Below are positions 25,717-35,107 of a stretch of 64,000 nucleotides of DNA, in pieces. Under the pieces are notes generated by a model. It ran no database searches, was not told the origin of the DNA, and was given only the letters and a program-made list of their open reading frames with translations. This DNA is from Rhizobiales bacterium GAS188 (GTDB lineage Bacteria; Pseudomonadota; Alphaproteobacteria; Rhizobiales; Beijerinckiaceae): positions 6,829,001 to 6,893,000 of the forward strand of contig FNSS01000001.1 of assembly GCA_900104855.1 (NCBI GenBank). The letters are read 5' to 3'. Made by a program: the position numbers and the translations under genes. Position 1 is the first letter of the stretch. Each line of letters begins with the position of its first letter.

Positions 25717-26467
25717 CTTGACCTCGCGATGCCTGCGTTTCACGCGTTGCGATCACGAGATGCCGCGAACATGACCGTTCGATCAAGTCCCAAAGGCGGC
25801 GGATGACCTCGACGATGACCAGATAGATGATCGCCGCATAGACATAGATGAGGAAATCGAAGGTGCGCGCGAAGATGAAGCGCGTCTCGCCCATCAGGTC
25901 GAGCAGGGTGACGATGGCCGCGAGCGAGCTCGATTTGATCATGGCGATCAGCTCATTGCCGAAGGGACGAAGCGCCACGATGAAGGCTTGCGGCCAGACC
26001 ACGTGCCGCGAGATCCGGAATTTCGAAAGGCCGAGCGACGCCGCCGCCTCTGTCTGGCCGCGCGGCACGGCGGCGAGCGCCCCGCGCATGATCTCGGATT
26101 GATAGGCCGCCGTGTTGAGCGTGAAGGCGAAGATGCAGCAGACGAAGGCCTCGCGGAACAGCCACCACAGGCCGATATCGGTGAGGAAGGGCCGTATCTC
26201 GCCTGCGCCATAATAGACGAGGTAGAGTTGGCACAGGAGCGGCGTGCCGCGGAAGAAGGTCACGTAGGACAAGGCCGCGCCCGCCAGGATCTTGCTGCGC
26301 GACATGCGTGCCCGGCAGATCGGATAGGCGAGCAGGAAGCCGAGCGTCACCGAGATGACCACGACCTGGGCCGTCATCCACAGGCCGCTGAACAGTCGCA
26401 GTCCGTAGCGCGACATCATCTCGAAATTGAAGAGGATGGCGGCGTTGTCCTGGAAGGTCTGCCACAT
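25643..26467 (-). CDS. Polar amino-acid-type ABC importer permease (HisM/ArtM-like)
   Basis: A 274-residue inner-membrane permease with the His/Glu/Gln/Arg/opine family layout. It has about five hydrophobic segments, a TFFRGTPLL motif (about residue 74), and the EAA loop EAAASLGLSKFRISRHVVWPQA (about 140) that docks the ATPase. The last ~35 residues (from about RETQASRG) are hydrophilic, lie beyond the usual C-terminus, and overlap the next gene. The start is ATG 26467, or GTG 26470 one codon upstream; both overlap the stop of the partner permease. No ATPase gene lies in this cluster, so it must be elsewhere. Confidence 0.87.
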   Translation of the reverse strand: MWQTFQDNAAILFNFEMMSRYGLRLFSGLWMTAQVVVISVTLGFLLAYPICRARMSRSKILAGAALSYVTFFRGTPLLCQLYLVYYGAGEIRPFLTDIGLWWLFREAFVCCIFAFTLNTAAYQSEIMRGALAAVPRGQTEAAASLGLSKFRISRHVVWPQAFIVALRPFGNELIAMIKSSSLAAIVTLLDLMGETRFIFARTFDFLIYVYAAIIYLVIVEVIRRLWDLIERSCSRHLVIATRETQASRGQDESRISRAGDHGLSHGGSPQSQRA

Positions 26468-27168
26468 CACGCAAACCCCCGATTGGCGCGTCGTTCCAAG
26501 CCGGCCTGCACCATGCCCGAGGCGATGCTGAAGACGAGATAGACGGCAGCGGCCGCCGAATAGAACAGGATCGGTCGCGTGGTGTTCCTGCTCGCTTCCG
26601 AGGCGGCGCGAAGAAGGTCCATCACGGCGAGCGTGGAGATTAGCGAGGTGTCCTTGAGGAGGATCGTCCAGATATTGCCGAGACCCGGCAAGGCGATGCG
26701 GAAGAGCTGCGGCATCAAGACGAGCACGAAGGTCTTCTTCGGGTCGAGGCCGAGCGCCTGGGCCGCCTCATGCTGGCCGCGCGGCACGGATTTCAGCGCG
26801 GCGACCCAGACCTCGCTCGAATAGGCCGCCACCACCACGCTCAGCGCGATGACACCAGCCACGAAGGCGCTGAGCTCGATCTCGGTCGCAAGGCCGAGGA
26901 GGTGGCTGAGGCGCGCGATCAACGCCTGCAGGCCGAAATAGACGATGAACAGGGAGAGAAGATCGGGGATGCCGCGGAAGAAGGTTGTGTAGGCGTCGCA
27001 CAGGGTCCGCACCACCCGGTTCGACGAAAGCTTGAAGACCGCCAGCGCAAGGCCTGCTCCGAAGCCGAAGGGCACCGTCGTCACCGCGAGGAGGATGGTG
27101 ACGACGGCGCCTTCGAGGAGCAGGGGCGCCCAGCCATTCGGCCCGAAGAGGAGGCTGAACCAGTTCAT
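26467..27168 (-). CDS. Polar amino-acid-type ABC importer permease (HisQ/ArtQ-like)
   Basis: A 233-residue permease, paralogue and likely heterodimer partner of the next gene. It shows the TFFRGIPDLL motif (about residue 62), the EAA loop EAAQALGLDPKKTFVLVLMPQ (about 138), and several transmembrane helices. It starts with MNWFSLLFGPNGWAP, typical of ArtQ-like proteins. It lies 64 bp downstream of the periplasmic binding protein gene and overlaps the second permease by a few bases, giving a binding protein-permease-permease operon. Confidence 0.88.
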   Translation of the reverse strand: MNWFSLLFGPNGWAPLLLEGAVVTILLAVTTVPFGFGAGLALAVFKLSSNRVVRTLCDAYTTFFRGIPDLLSLFIVYFGLQALIARLSHLLGLATEIELSAFVAGVIALSVVVAAYSSEVWVAALKSVPRGQHEAAQALGLDPKKTFVLVLMPQLFRIALPGLGNIWTILLKDTSLISTLAVMDLLRAASEASRNTTRPILFYSAAAAVYLVFSIASGMVQAGLERRANRGFA

Positions 27169-27232
27169 AGAGCCTCGCCCTTTTGATGTGCGGCGTTGCG
27201 GCTGCGCTTACGCACAGCCGAGCTGTCGAGCA

Positions 27233-28060
27233 CTACTTTCCACGGATATCCTGCTTGAAATACTTCGCCGAGATCTTCTTGTAGGTGCCGTCGGCGTCGA
27301 GCTCGGCGATCGCCTTGTTGAACATGTCGCGCAGATCGGTGTCATCGGGCCGCAGCGCCGCGCCGACGCCCGGTCCGTGGATGCCGGGAACGCGCTTGAT
27401 TTCCGAGATGACGCGGCAGCAGCCATTGCCCTTCTTCTCGAAGAAGTCCGCCTCGACGAGGCCGTCGCCGACCACATAGTCGATACGCCCGCTGGCGAGG
27501 TCGAGATTGGGCTCATCCTGCGTCGGGTAGAGCTTGATGCTCGAATCCTTGTAGAAGGCTTCGAGGAAATTGGCGTGAATGGTCGAGGACTGCGTGCCGA
27601 TGGTCTTGCCCTTGAGCGCGGCAGGCGAAACGTCGTCGCTCTTGTTCGCGGCTTGGCCGGCGAACACGATCGGCGTCGCATAATACATCTCCGAGAACAT
27701 CACCTTCTTCTTGCGTTCGTCGGTAATGTTCATGCTCGAGAAGATGACATCGAACTTGCCGGCGAGCAGCGCCGGGATGATGCCGTCCCAATCCTGGTTC
27801 TGGAACGTGCAGGTGAGCTTCATGCGCTCGCACAGAGCCATGCCGTAATCGACTTCGAAGCCGACGATCTTGCCCGAGGGATCGACGCTTTCGAAGGGCG
27901 CATAAGTTGCGTCCGTGCCGAAGCGGACCGTCTTCCACTCCTTCGCGCTCGCCGAAAAGGACGGAAGGCTGGCCGCGAGGCAGGCCGCCAAGCCGAACAA
28001 GGCAAGCACCTTAGTCTTTTGCAGGAAGCTCGTCTTTTGCAAGAGCCGTGCTTTTTTCAT
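27233..28060 (-). CDS. Periplasmic solute-binding protein, family 3 (amino-acid type)
   Basis: A 275-residue SBP_bac_3 protein with a signal peptide ending near SASAKEW. Diagnostic segments: RFGTDATYAPFESVDPSGKIVGFEVDYG (two-domain entry), DGIIPALLAGKFDVIFSSMNITDERKK, and a C-terminal ADGTYKKISAKYF. The ATG at 28058-28060 has AAGGAG 6 nt upstream; the ATG two codons earlier would be too close. The leader contains an 18-nt tandem duplication (28014-28049). Ligand probably a basic or polar amino acid, by resemblance to ArtJ/HisJ, not proven. Confidence 0.9.
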   Translation of the reverse strand: MKKARLLQKTSFLQKTKVLALFGLAACLAASLPSFSASAKEWKTVRFGTDATYAPFESVDPSGKIVGFEVDYGMALCERMKLTCTFQNQDWDGIIPALLAGKFDVIFSSMNITDERKKKVMFSEMYYATPIVFAGQAANKSDDVSPAALKGKTIGTQSSTIHANFLEAFYKDSSIKLYPTQDEPNLDLASGRIDYVVGDGLVEADFFEKKGNGCCRVISEIKRVPGIHGPGVGAALRPDDTDLRDMFNKAIAELDADGTYKKISAKYFKQDIRGK

Positions 28061-28156
28061 TCTCATCTCCTTGGTCTCTCACTCGCCGTTACGGACGGCG
28101 TGCCGCACTCTCCATCCCGTCCGGGCCATTAGACCCGCAGGCAAAAGCAATGCCAA

Positions 28157-28198
28157 ACCTAATCCATGAAACCTAATCCATGAAGCCCAATCCACGAC
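28157..28198. repeat. 14-nt x3 intergenic tandem repeat
   Basis: Units ACCTAATCCATGAA at 28157 and 28171 are identical; a third at 28185 is degenerate. They lie in the 184-bp space between the two solute-binding protein genes. The unit is not a multiple of three and no gene crosses it. Confidence 0.8.
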
Positions 28199-28244
28199 AG
28201 CTTATTTCGCTCCTCGATGCTGATCGGCGCTGCCATCTCCCGCG

Positions 28245-29024
28245 CTACAAGTCGAAATCGAAATATTTGCGGGCGATGATCGCATAAGTCCCGTCGGCGC
28301 GCACCTCCTTCAGGGCACCGTCGATCTTCGCTTTGAGCGCATCCTCACCCTTGCGCATCACCACGGCGAAGCCTTCACCCGCGATATGGGTGGGATCGTC
28401 TACGCGGCCGGCGGAGGCGCAGCAGCTCGCCTCCGGGGCGGTCTTCAGCCAGTCGCGCAGGCTCATCTCGTCACCGATCACCAGATCGACACGGTCGGCC
28501 GCGAGGTCGAGATTGGCTTCGATCTGGGTGGCATAGGTGCTCAAGGGCGATTTCGGGAAATGCTCCTCGGCAAGGCTCGCATAGGGGCTGTCGCGCAGCG
28601 CTCCGATCGAGTGATCGGCAAGGGCCTCAGGAGTGAGTGCGTTCGGCAGCGCATCCTTGCGCGCCACGAACAGGATCGGCATGCGGAAATAAGGGTCCGA
28701 CAAGGTGAATTTGTCCCGGCGCTCATCGGTGATCTCGAAGCTCGACATGATGGCGTCGCCCTTGCCGCCGAGGAGGGAGGGGGTCAGGCGCTCGAATTCG
28801 CGATGCTTGAAGAGGCAACTGCGTTTGATGCGGGCGCATATGGCGTTCATGAGATCGATCTCGAAGCCCGCCATCTCGCCCTTCGGCCCCCAATAAGCAT
28901 AGGGCGGATGGGCCGCCTCGCTCAGGAAGACGAGCGGCTTGTCCTCGGCCGCCTTGCCGGCATCGCCAGCCAGCGCCGCGAAGGCAAGTGCCGCAAAGGC
29001 AAGCGACACAAAGGCAGGCAGCAT
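28245..29024 (-). CDS. Second periplasmic solute-binding protein, family 3
   Basis: A 259-residue paralogue of the preceding binding protein, transcribed toward it. Signal peptide MLPAFVSLAFAALAFAALAGDAGKAAE, whose core is a 15-nt tandem triplication (28975-29019). The body has AHPPYAYWGPKGEMAGFEIDL, GDAIMSSFEITDERRDKF and C-terminal RADGTYAIIARKYF, parallel to the first protein but clearly divergent. It probably feeds the same permease pair or is an orphan receptor with different specificity. The start at ATG 29022-29024 was chosen from the signal peptide; the frame stays open upstream but without plausible coding character. Confidence 0.8.
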   Translation of the reverse strand: MLPAFVSLAFAALAFAALAGDAGKAAEDKPLVFLSEAAHPPYAYWGPKGEMAGFEIDLMNAICARIKRSCLFKHREFERLTPSLLGGKGDAIMSSFEITDERRDKFTLSDPYFRMPILFVARKDALPNALTPEALADHSIGALRDSPYASLAEEHFPKSPLSTYATQIEANLDLAADRVDLVIGDEMSLRDWLKTAPEASCCASAGRVDDPTHIAGEGFAVVMRKGEDALKAKIDGALKEVRADGTYAIIARKYFDFDL

Positions 29025-29555
29025 TTGAGCCAGGGCAAAACGCAGGATATGGCGCGCACGCCATCGCCGCCCGTGGAGGCGGCCGGAAGCGCCGGTCGGC
29101 TCGGCACGCAGTGCAGTTTGGCTCGGCAGCTTCAGCCCTCCAGGCCTCGGATCTGGCTTGCGATTCTCGTTCCCCCTCGGACGTGCAGGCGGATAAAGCC
29201 AGGATGTTGTCACATTGGCAACCGGGCTCGCGCTCGACCCCTTTGCACGATCGCGTGCATTCGGGAGTTCCGGATGCCGGCTGCCCGTCCTGGTTGCGAA
29301 ATGATGATATCGGGCGCCTGCATGGCCTGGTGTGGCTGCCCGGCAAGCCATGCGCGGCGACGCGATCGGTTGCCCGCCTGGCGGTCGACGAAGCCAGGAT
29401 CGCCTCTGGCCAGGTTCGCCTCTGGCGCGGTGAATTTCTTGAGCGTATGGCAGGGTCATCGAGCCTTTCTCCAGCCAGGCACCGATTTTCGACAGGTTGC
29501 GCGGCCCGTAGCGGGATTGAGTTCTGAGTTGAGATGGTCTGGGCGGAGGGTATGC
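29025..29555. other. 531-nt divergent intergenic region
   Basis: No gene is supported here. It contains a 6-bp-arm palindrome TGCACG-ATCG-CGTGCA at 29244-29259 and a short direct duplication (CGCCTCTGG twice near 29400-29425). It should hold the promoters of the second binding protein (-) and the Mrp-type ATPase (+), but no consensus boxes stand out. Confidence 0.5.
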
Positions 29556-30659
29556 ATGGCGACAAAGGAAGAGATCATCGCGGCGCTTGCCGGCGTCGCC
29601 GGACCCGACGGCACGACCCCCTTGCCGCAATCGGGGGCGCTGTCGGATGTGCTGATCTCGAATGGACGGGTCACCTTCGCGATCACCGGCGATCCGGCAC
29701 GTTCGGCCGAGCTCGAGACGATGCGGCTGGCGGCTGAGCGGGCCGTGAAGGCGCTGCCGGGCGTCAATACTGTGCTGGTGATGCTGACGGCCGAGCGTGC
29801 GGCGCAAGCGGGAAGCCCTGCGCAAAGCCCGGTTCCTTCTGCGGCCGGCCCGGGCGGGCGGCCTGTGGGGGCACGGGCCCATGCCATGCGGGCCCGCACC
29901 CCGATCGTCGGCGTCGACCGCGTGATCGCCGTCGCGAGCGGCAAAGGGGGGGTGGGCAAGTCGACGACAGCGGCCAATCTGGCGCTGGCCCTGGCGGCGG
30001 AAGGATTGCGCGTCGGCATTCTCGACGCCGATATCTACGGGCCCTCGATGCCGCGTCTCTTCGGCCTCACGGGGAAGCCCGAAGTGACGGAGGGGCGCGT
30101 CATCCAGCCGCTCATGGCGCATGGCATCAAGATCATGTCCATGGGCTTCCTGGTCTCGGAGCAGACCGCCATGGTGTGGCGGGGGCCGATGGTCGCCGGC
30201 GCGGTGCAGCAATTGCTGCGCGAGGTCGCCTGGGAGCCGCTCGACGTGCTCGTCGTCGACATGCCGCCGGGAACCGGGGACGCCCAGCTCACCTTGGCGC
30301 AATCGGTGGCGCTTTCAGGCGCGGTGATCGTCTCGACGCCGCAGGACCTGGCGCTGATCGATGCGCGGCGAGGGGTGGAGATGTTCCGCAAGGTGGACGC
30401 GCCGATCCTCGGCATCGTGGAGAATATGAGCATGTTCATCTGTCCGAATTGCGGGACGCGCCACGACATTTTCGGCCATGGCGGGGCGCGCAAGGAGGCG
30501 GCAAGGATCGGAGTGCCCTTCCTCGGCGAGATCCCGCTCGAGCTTGCCCTGCGCGAGACCTCGGATTCCGGCAAGCCGATCGTCGTGTCGCAGCCCGACG
30601 GCGCCATCGCCGCGGCCTATCGGGGCATAGCGCGGCGCGTGAAGGCGGCCATCGCCTGA
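29556..30659 (+). CDS. Mrp/ApbC-type iron-sulfur cluster carrier ATPase
   Basis: A 367-residue P-loop ATPase of the Mrp/NBP35 family, which binds and delivers Fe-S clusters in the cytoplasm. An N-terminal MIP18-like (DUF59) domain (about residues 1-80) is followed by a Pro/Gly linker. The deviant Walker A is SGKGGVGKSTTAANLA (about 129), the switch region DADIYGPSMPRLFG, VVDMPPGTGD (about 232), and the C-x2-C cluster site in FICPNCG (about 293). The start ATG at 29556 has GGAGGG 6 nt upstream; another ATG at 29552 is out of frame. It is divergent from the binding-protein gene. Confidence 0.92.
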   Translation: MATKEEIIAALAGVAGPDGTTPLPQSGALSDVLISNGRVTFAITGDPARSAELETMRLAAERAVKALPGVNTVLVMLTAERAAQAGSPAQSPVPSAAGPGGRPVGARAHAMRARTPIVGVDRVIAVASGKGGVGKSTTAANLALALAAEGLRVGILDADIYGPSMPRLFGLTGKPEVTEGRVIQPLMAHGIKIMSMGFLVSEQTAMVWRGPMVAGAVQQLLREVAWEPLDVLVVDMPPGTGDAQLTLAQSVALSGAVIVSTPQDLALIDARRGVEMFRKVDAPILGIVENMSMFICPNCGTRHDIFGHGGARKEAARIGVPFLGEIPLELALRETSDSGKPIVVSQPDGAIAAAYRGIARRVKAAIA

Positions 30660-30775
30660 GCCGCGGGGGCTGCCGTAATCGCGCCGTGAAATCGTGACTT
30701 CTTCATTTTGCCGGACGCCGATTCCGGATTATGTCGGTCGGTAAGTTGCGTGTTCGGAGCGACAGGGTCGAATCC

Positions 30776-31867
30776 ATGATGAAACGCCGTCAGTTTCTCA
30801 CTGCCGCGACGCTCGGTGCGGCGACATCCGGCCTTGCGGCGCCGGCCGTGGCTCAGGCCGCTCCGGAGTTGAAATGGCGGCTCACATCGAGCTTTCCAAA
30901 GAGCTTCGACATCGTCCAGGAGGCGGCCAAAGTGTTCGCGAGCGCGGCCGCGGCGGCAACCGATGGGCGCTTCCAGATCGACGTCTTCGCCTCCGGCGAG
31001 ATCAAGCCCGGCCTGCAGGCGCTGGACGCGGTGAAAGGCGGCGAGGTCGAGATGGCCCATACGGCGCTCAATCTTTTCGCCACCCATGAGCCGGCTCTCG
31101 CTTTTGCGACCGGCGTGCCTTTCGGCCTCGATGCCCGCCAGCAGGCGGCCTGGTGGACCGAAGGCGGCGGCCAGGACCAGATCGGCGAGGTGTTGCGCGC
31201 CTTCGGCGTGGCGGCCATCGCCTGCGGCAATACCGGCGCCCAGATGGGCGGCTGGTTCCGCAAGGAGGTGAAGACGCCGGCCGATTTCAACGGGCTGAAG
31301 ATCCGCATGGGCGGTCTCTCGGGCCGGGTGATCGAGAAGCTCGGCGCCGTCCCGATAGTGACGCCGGCGAGCGAGATCAAGGCGGCGCTCGATAGCGGGG
31401 CGCTCGATGCGGCCCAATGGGCAGGGCCCCATGACGATGAGCGCCTCGGGCTGCAGAGCGTGGCGCCGACCTATTATTTCCCGGGCTGGCATCAGGGCTC
31501 GAACGCGCTGCATCTCCTCGTCAACCAGGCCAAATGGGATGCCTTGCCGGCGAGCTATCAGGCGATCCTGACCTCGGCCGCTTCGCTCGCCGGGACCGCG
31601 ATGCAGGCGAAATACGATGCGCGCAATCCCGACGCCTTGAAGAAGCTCGTAGTCGGCGGCGCCAAGCTCAAGCCTTTCGGCGCTGAGATCATGGATGCGG
31701 CCAATGCTGCCGCCAACGCCATCTATGCCGAGATCGCCGCCGACAATGCGGGTTTCGCCAAGGTGCTGTCCGCCTATATGGCGTTCCGCAACGATGAATA
31801 TCTGTGGTTCCAGGTGGGCGAGGTCGCCTACGACAATTACCTGGTGCGGGCCCGCGCCAAGGGGTAG
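30776..31867 (+). CDS. TRAP transporter periplasmic solute-binding protein (DctP/TakP type)
   Basis: A 363-residue TRAP extracytoplasmic receptor with a Tat leader (KRRQFLTAATLG, cleaved near AQAAP). Family marks: LKWRLTSSFPKSFD at the mature start, VDVFASGEIKPGLQ-like segment, NTGAQMGGWFRKEVKTPADFNGLKIRMGG (about 170), and FPGWHQGSNALHLL. The resemblance to the TakP/mannitol-chloroaromatic subgroup suggests a 2-oxoacid or other organic acid ligand. Its permease genes lie just downstream on the opposite strand, converging on it; normally all three genes share one operon. Confidence 0.9.
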   Translation: MMKRRQFLTAATLGAATSGLAAPAVAQAAPELKWRLTSSFPKSFDIVQEAAKVFASAAAAATDGRFQIDVFASGEIKPGLQALDAVKGGEVEMAHTALNLFATHEPALAFATGVPFGLDARQQAAWWTEGGGQDQIGEVLRAFGVAAIACGNTGAQMGGWFRKEVKTPADFNGLKIRMGGLSGRVIEKLGAVPIVTPASEIKAALDSGALDAAQWAGPHDDERLGLQSVAPTYYFPGWHQGSNALHLLVNQAKWDALPASYQAILTSAASLAGTAMQAKYDARNPDALKKLVVGGAKLKPFGAEIMDAANAAANAIYAEIAADNAGFAKVLSAYMAFRNDEYLWFQVGEVAYDNYLVRARAKG

Positions 31868-31944
31868 GGCGGCGACCGGGCAGACAGTTTTCATCGGGGG
31901 AGTTCAGGCTCCGATTGGAAAGATGGATGCCCTTCCCTCGGCCC

Positions 31945-33501
31945 TCATTTCAGCTCGGGCAGGCCGGCCGGCCCGAACTCCTTGTCGAGGCTGTCGATAC
32001 GCTCCTGCTGGCTCTGCCCGGGCACCGATCTCGCGGCCTTGTCGCCGCGCGAGACAAGGCCTGGAAGCGCGATGATGGCGATCACCATGAGGAGCTGCAG
32101 AAAGACAAAAGGCACCGCGCCCCAATAGATCTCGCCCGTCGTCAGGGGCGCGATCATCTTGCCGGTCACCCGGTCGCGGTAGGGCTGCTCGGGCGCGACG
32201 GAGCGCAGATAGAAAAGCGAATAGCCGAAGGGCGGGTGCATGAAGCTCGTCTGCACATTGACGCCGATCAGCACCGCGAGCCAGACGAGGTCGATGCCGA
32301 GCTTGATCGCCGCCGAGGCGATGAGCGGCACCAGGATGAAGGCGATCTCGAAGAATTCGAGGAAGAAGGCGAGTACGAAGATCAAGGCGTTGATGAAGAG
32401 CAGGAAGCCGGTCGCTCCACCCGGTAGGCCGATCAGCAACCCCTCGACCCATTTATGGCCGTTGACCCCGAAGAAGGTCAGCGAGAAGACCCGCGAGCCG
32501 ATGAGGATGAAGATCGCAAAGGAGGTGAGGCGCGCGCTGCGCAAGGTCGCCTGGCGCAACAGGTCGCCACTGAAGCGCCCTTTGGCGACAGCGAGCAGCA
32601 GCGCGCCGCTGGCCCCCATGGCGCCGCCTTCGCTCGGCGTCGCGACGCCGAGGAAGATGCTGCCGAGCACCAAAAGGATAAGGGCAAGCGGCGGCAGCAT
32701 GGCGATCGGCACGCGCCGCGCGAGCTGGGCTGCGCGCAACTGCACCGGCACGGCGGGCGCTGCCTCGGGCTTCACGATCGAGACGCCGAAGACATAGACC
32801 GCATAGAGCGCGGCGAGCAGCAGGGCCGGGCGCAGCGCCGCCGCGAAAATGTCGATCACCGAGACGTTGAGCTGGTCGGCGAGCACGATCAGCACGATGC
32901 CCGGAGGGATGACCTGGGCGAGGGTGCCCGAGGCGGCGATCACGCCGGCGGCGAGCGGCCGGTCATAGCCGTAGCGCATCATGATGGGCAGCGAGATCAG
33001 CCCCATCGAGATCACCGAGGCCGCGACCACCCCCGTCATGGCGGCGAGCAGCGCGCCGACGAAGATCACCGCATAGCCGAGCCCGCCCCGCAGCGGCCCG
33101 AAGAGCTGGCCCATGGTGTCGAGCAGGTCCTCGGCAAGCCCCGAGCGTTCGAGGATCATGCCCATGAAGGTGAAGAACGGGATGGCGAGCAGGATCTCGG
33201 AATTCATGACGCCGAGCACCCGCTCCGGCAGTGCATGCAGGAAGTCCGGGCGGAACAGGCCGAGCGAGATGCCGATCACGGCGAAGATCAGCCCGACGCC
33301 GGCAAGCGTGAAGGCGACCGGGTAGCCGAGGATGAGCAGCGCGACGAGCGTCACGAACATCACGGGCGCCATGTTGGCCGTCAGCCAGGCGGTCAGCGCA
33401 CCGGGCGCGGCGTCGATCCCGGCGGCCAGCGCCATGGCCGGCAGCGCCCCGAGGACGCAGGCGGCCGCAAATCCGACGAGCAGGCGCCTTGCGGGCGGCA
33501 C
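31945..33501 (-). CDS. TRAP transporter large permease (DctM)
   Basis: A 518-residue polytopic membrane protein, starting at GTG 33501 next to the dctQ stop. The first ~45 residues form an extra hydrophobic N-terminal segment. The classical DctM body starts at about MAPVMFVTLVALLILGYPVAF. Conserved parts include IPFFTFMGMILERSG, ASGTLAQVIPPGIVLI (about 190), ATPSEGGAMGASGAL, and QTSFMHPPFGYSLFYLRS. The ~60-residue cytoplasmic-like C-terminal tail is typical of the large-M subgroup. Together with DctQ and the receptor it forms a sodium-driven organic acid importer. Confidence 0.92.
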   Translation of the reverse strand: MPPARRLLVGFAAACVLGALPAMALAAGIDAAPGALTAWLTANMAPVMFVTLVALLILGYPVAFTLAGVGLIFAVIGISLGLFRPDFLHALPERVLGVMNSEILLAIPFFTFMGMILERSGLAEDLLDTMGQLFGPLRGGLGYAVIFVGALLAAMTGVVAASVISMGLISLPIMMRYGYDRPLAAGVIAASGTLAQVIPPGIVLIVLADQLNVSVIDIFAAALRPALLLAALYAVYVFGVSIVKPEAAPAVPVQLRAAQLARRVPIAMLPPLALILLVLGSIFLGVATPSEGGAMGASGALLLAVAKGRFSGDLLRQATLRSARLTSFAIFILIGSRVFSLTFFGVNGHKWVEGLLIGLPGGATGFLLFINALIFVLAFFLEFFEIAFILVPLIASAAIKLGIDLVWLAVLIGVNVQTSFMHPPFGYSLFYLRSVAPEQPYRDRVTGKMIAPLTTGEIYWGAVPFVFLQLLMVIAIIALPGLVSRGDKAARSVPGQSQQERIDSLDKEFGPAGLPELK

Positions 33502-33504
33502 GCC

Positions 33505-34098
33505 TCAGGGCGCTCCGCTCGAGCGCAAAGATGCGGCGGCGTCCTCGCCATGCAGCAACCCGGAAACCGGCGCGCTCGAAATCTCGAGGCCGCGCGCCAC
33601 CGCGAGCGCCTTCACCAGCTCGGAGAGCGCCTGCACCAGGAGGAGCGCGAAGGCGAAAGGCACCAGCGCCTTGCCCGGCCATTGCGGCAGGCCGCCCGGG
33701 GTGAGCGCGCCTTCGCCGATGCGCCAGGAGCCGAGGAAGAAGGGCAGGCCGGCGATGATCATCACCAGGCAGAGCGGGATGAGGAAGAGGAGATGGCCCA
33801 TGATGTCGACCAGGGCGCGCCGGCGCGGCGAAAGCGCCCGGAACAGGATGTCGACGCGGATATGGCTGTTCTCGGCGAGCGCGCGGGGCGCTCCGCAGAG
33901 CACGATGAAGGCGAAGAGCAGCATCGGCAGGTCGAGGAGCAGGGGCTGCGCGAAATGCACGCCATAGCGCATCAGGGCGTTGAAGACCGATAACAGGCAG
34001 GCCGCGAGCACCAGCCAGGCGGCCATGCGGCCGATGGCGGCCGTCAGCGCGTCGATGCGGCGCGCCAGCGGAAGCAGCTTCCTCAGCGCAGCGTCCAT
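33505..34098 (-). CDS. TRAP transporter small permease (DctQ)
   Basis: A 197-residue four-helix membrane protein, partner of the DctM gene 3 bp downstream. It shows the NALMRYG motif (about residue 40), LFAFIVLCGAPRALAENSHIRVDIL (about 62-85), and a W-P-GK-LVPFAFALLLVQAL last helix. These are the standard DctQ features. Its 5' end overlaps the C-terminal codons of the DMT transporter gene by 16 bp, so the three genes are probably one transcription unit. Confidence 0.9.
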   Translation of the reverse strand: MDAALRKLLPLARRIDALTAAIGRMAAWLVLAACLLSVFNALMRYGVHFAQPLLLDLPMLLFAFIVLCGAPRALAENSHIRVDILFRALSPRRRALVDIMGHLLFLIPLCLVMIIAGLPFFLGSWRIGEGALTPGGLPQWPGKALVPFAFALLLVQALSELVKALAVARGLEISSAPVSGLLHGEDAAASLRSSGAP

Positions 34099-35084
34099 GC
34101 GGCTCGTCCCCCCTTCGCCCGATCCTCCAATTGCGCATTCTCCAGATTCTCGGCTTGCAGATCCTTGGCCTGCAGATCCTTGGCCTGGGCCGCGAGGCGG
34201 CGCACCCGCTCGCGATGCATGGTGTAGACGCCGCTCATGATGATCAAGGCGATGCCGAGGATCGACACGCCGTCGGGGAGGTTCGCGAACACCACATAGC
34301 CCAGGATCAGCGCCATCACGATGCTGAAATAGCGGAAGGGCGCCACGATGCCGACCTCGGCGCTACGATAGGCGATGACGATCGCGAGGTTGCCGAGCGT
34401 CACCAATATGCCCGCCAGGACGAGATAGAAGGTTGAGATGACCCATACCGGGCCCCACTCCTCGGAGACGCCGAGGGCAAGGCCGGTCAGCGCTCCGACC
34501 ACCGCCGTCACGAGCGCGATGATCGGCGAGGGAATGGCGGGGTCGATGAAGCGGGTGAGGAGATCGCGCACCGCGACAAGCACGGCCGAGACCACCGCCA
34601 GCGCCGCATAGATGGTCAAGCCGTCGGCGGTCGGCTTGACCACCAGCAAGACGCCGGAAAAGCCGACCAGGATTGCGAGGACGCGCCGCCAGCCGATGCG
34701 CTCCATGCCGAAGGCTGCCGCGATCAAGGTCATGATGATCGGAGTGGCCTGCGAGATCGCCGTGACATTGGCGAGCTGCATATGGGCGAGCGCCTTGAGG
34801 AAGGCGAGCACGACCGCCGCATCGAGCGAGGCGCGGATGAGCAGCATCGGCCGCAGCACCAGGCGCGCGCCATGCCACAACATGCGCGCATGCCCGGTCG
34901 CGACCACGAGGACGATCGCCAGCGCGACCGCAAACACGCCGCGCACCGCCATCATCTCGCCGGTCGGAAAAACCTCGCTCGCGAGCTTGCCGCAGGTATC
35001 GTTGCAGGTCCACAAGGTGACGGCGATGAGCGTCGCAAAGATGCCGCGTCGATTGACGGCAGAGTCGGCCAAAGGATCGGCCAT
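34083..35084 (-). CDS. EamA/DMT-family transporter
   Basis: A 333-residue inner-membrane protein with ten predicted helices arranged as two EamA repeats (about residues 15-145 and 158-290). GIFATLIAVTLWTCND opens the first repeat, and IAYRSAEVGIVAPFRYFSIV is the typical motif near the end of the second. DMT proteins export or import metabolites; no substrate is evident. The hydrophilic C-terminal tail has KDLQA repeated by a 15-nt tandem duplication (34152-34181) and overlaps the dctQ start. The start ATG is at 35082-35084. Confidence 0.87.
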   Translation of the reverse strand: MADPLADSAVNRRGIFATLIAVTLWTCNDTCGKLASEVFPTGEMMAVRGVFAVALAIVLVVATGHARMLWHGARLVLRPMLLIRASLDAAVVLAFLKALAHMQLANVTAISQATPIIMTLIAAAFGMERIGWRRVLAILVGFSGVLLVVKPTADGLTIYAALAVVSAVLVAVRDLLTRFIDPAIPSPIIALVTAVVGALTGLALGVSEEWGPVWVISTFYLVLAGILVTLGNLAIVIAYRSAEVGIVAPFRYFSIVMALILGYVVFANLPDGVSILGIALIIMSGVYTMHRERVRRLAAQAKDLQAKDLQAENLENAQLEDRAKGGRAAWTLR

Positions 35085-35107
35085 AACGGCTCCGCGAGAG
35101 GAAAGGC

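Noticed and set aside
29025..30302. Continuation of the second binding-protein frame upstream over the Mrp-type ATPase gene
   Set aside because: The extension has no domain character, and the opposite strand encodes the Mrp ATPase. The signal peptide at 29024 marks the real start.
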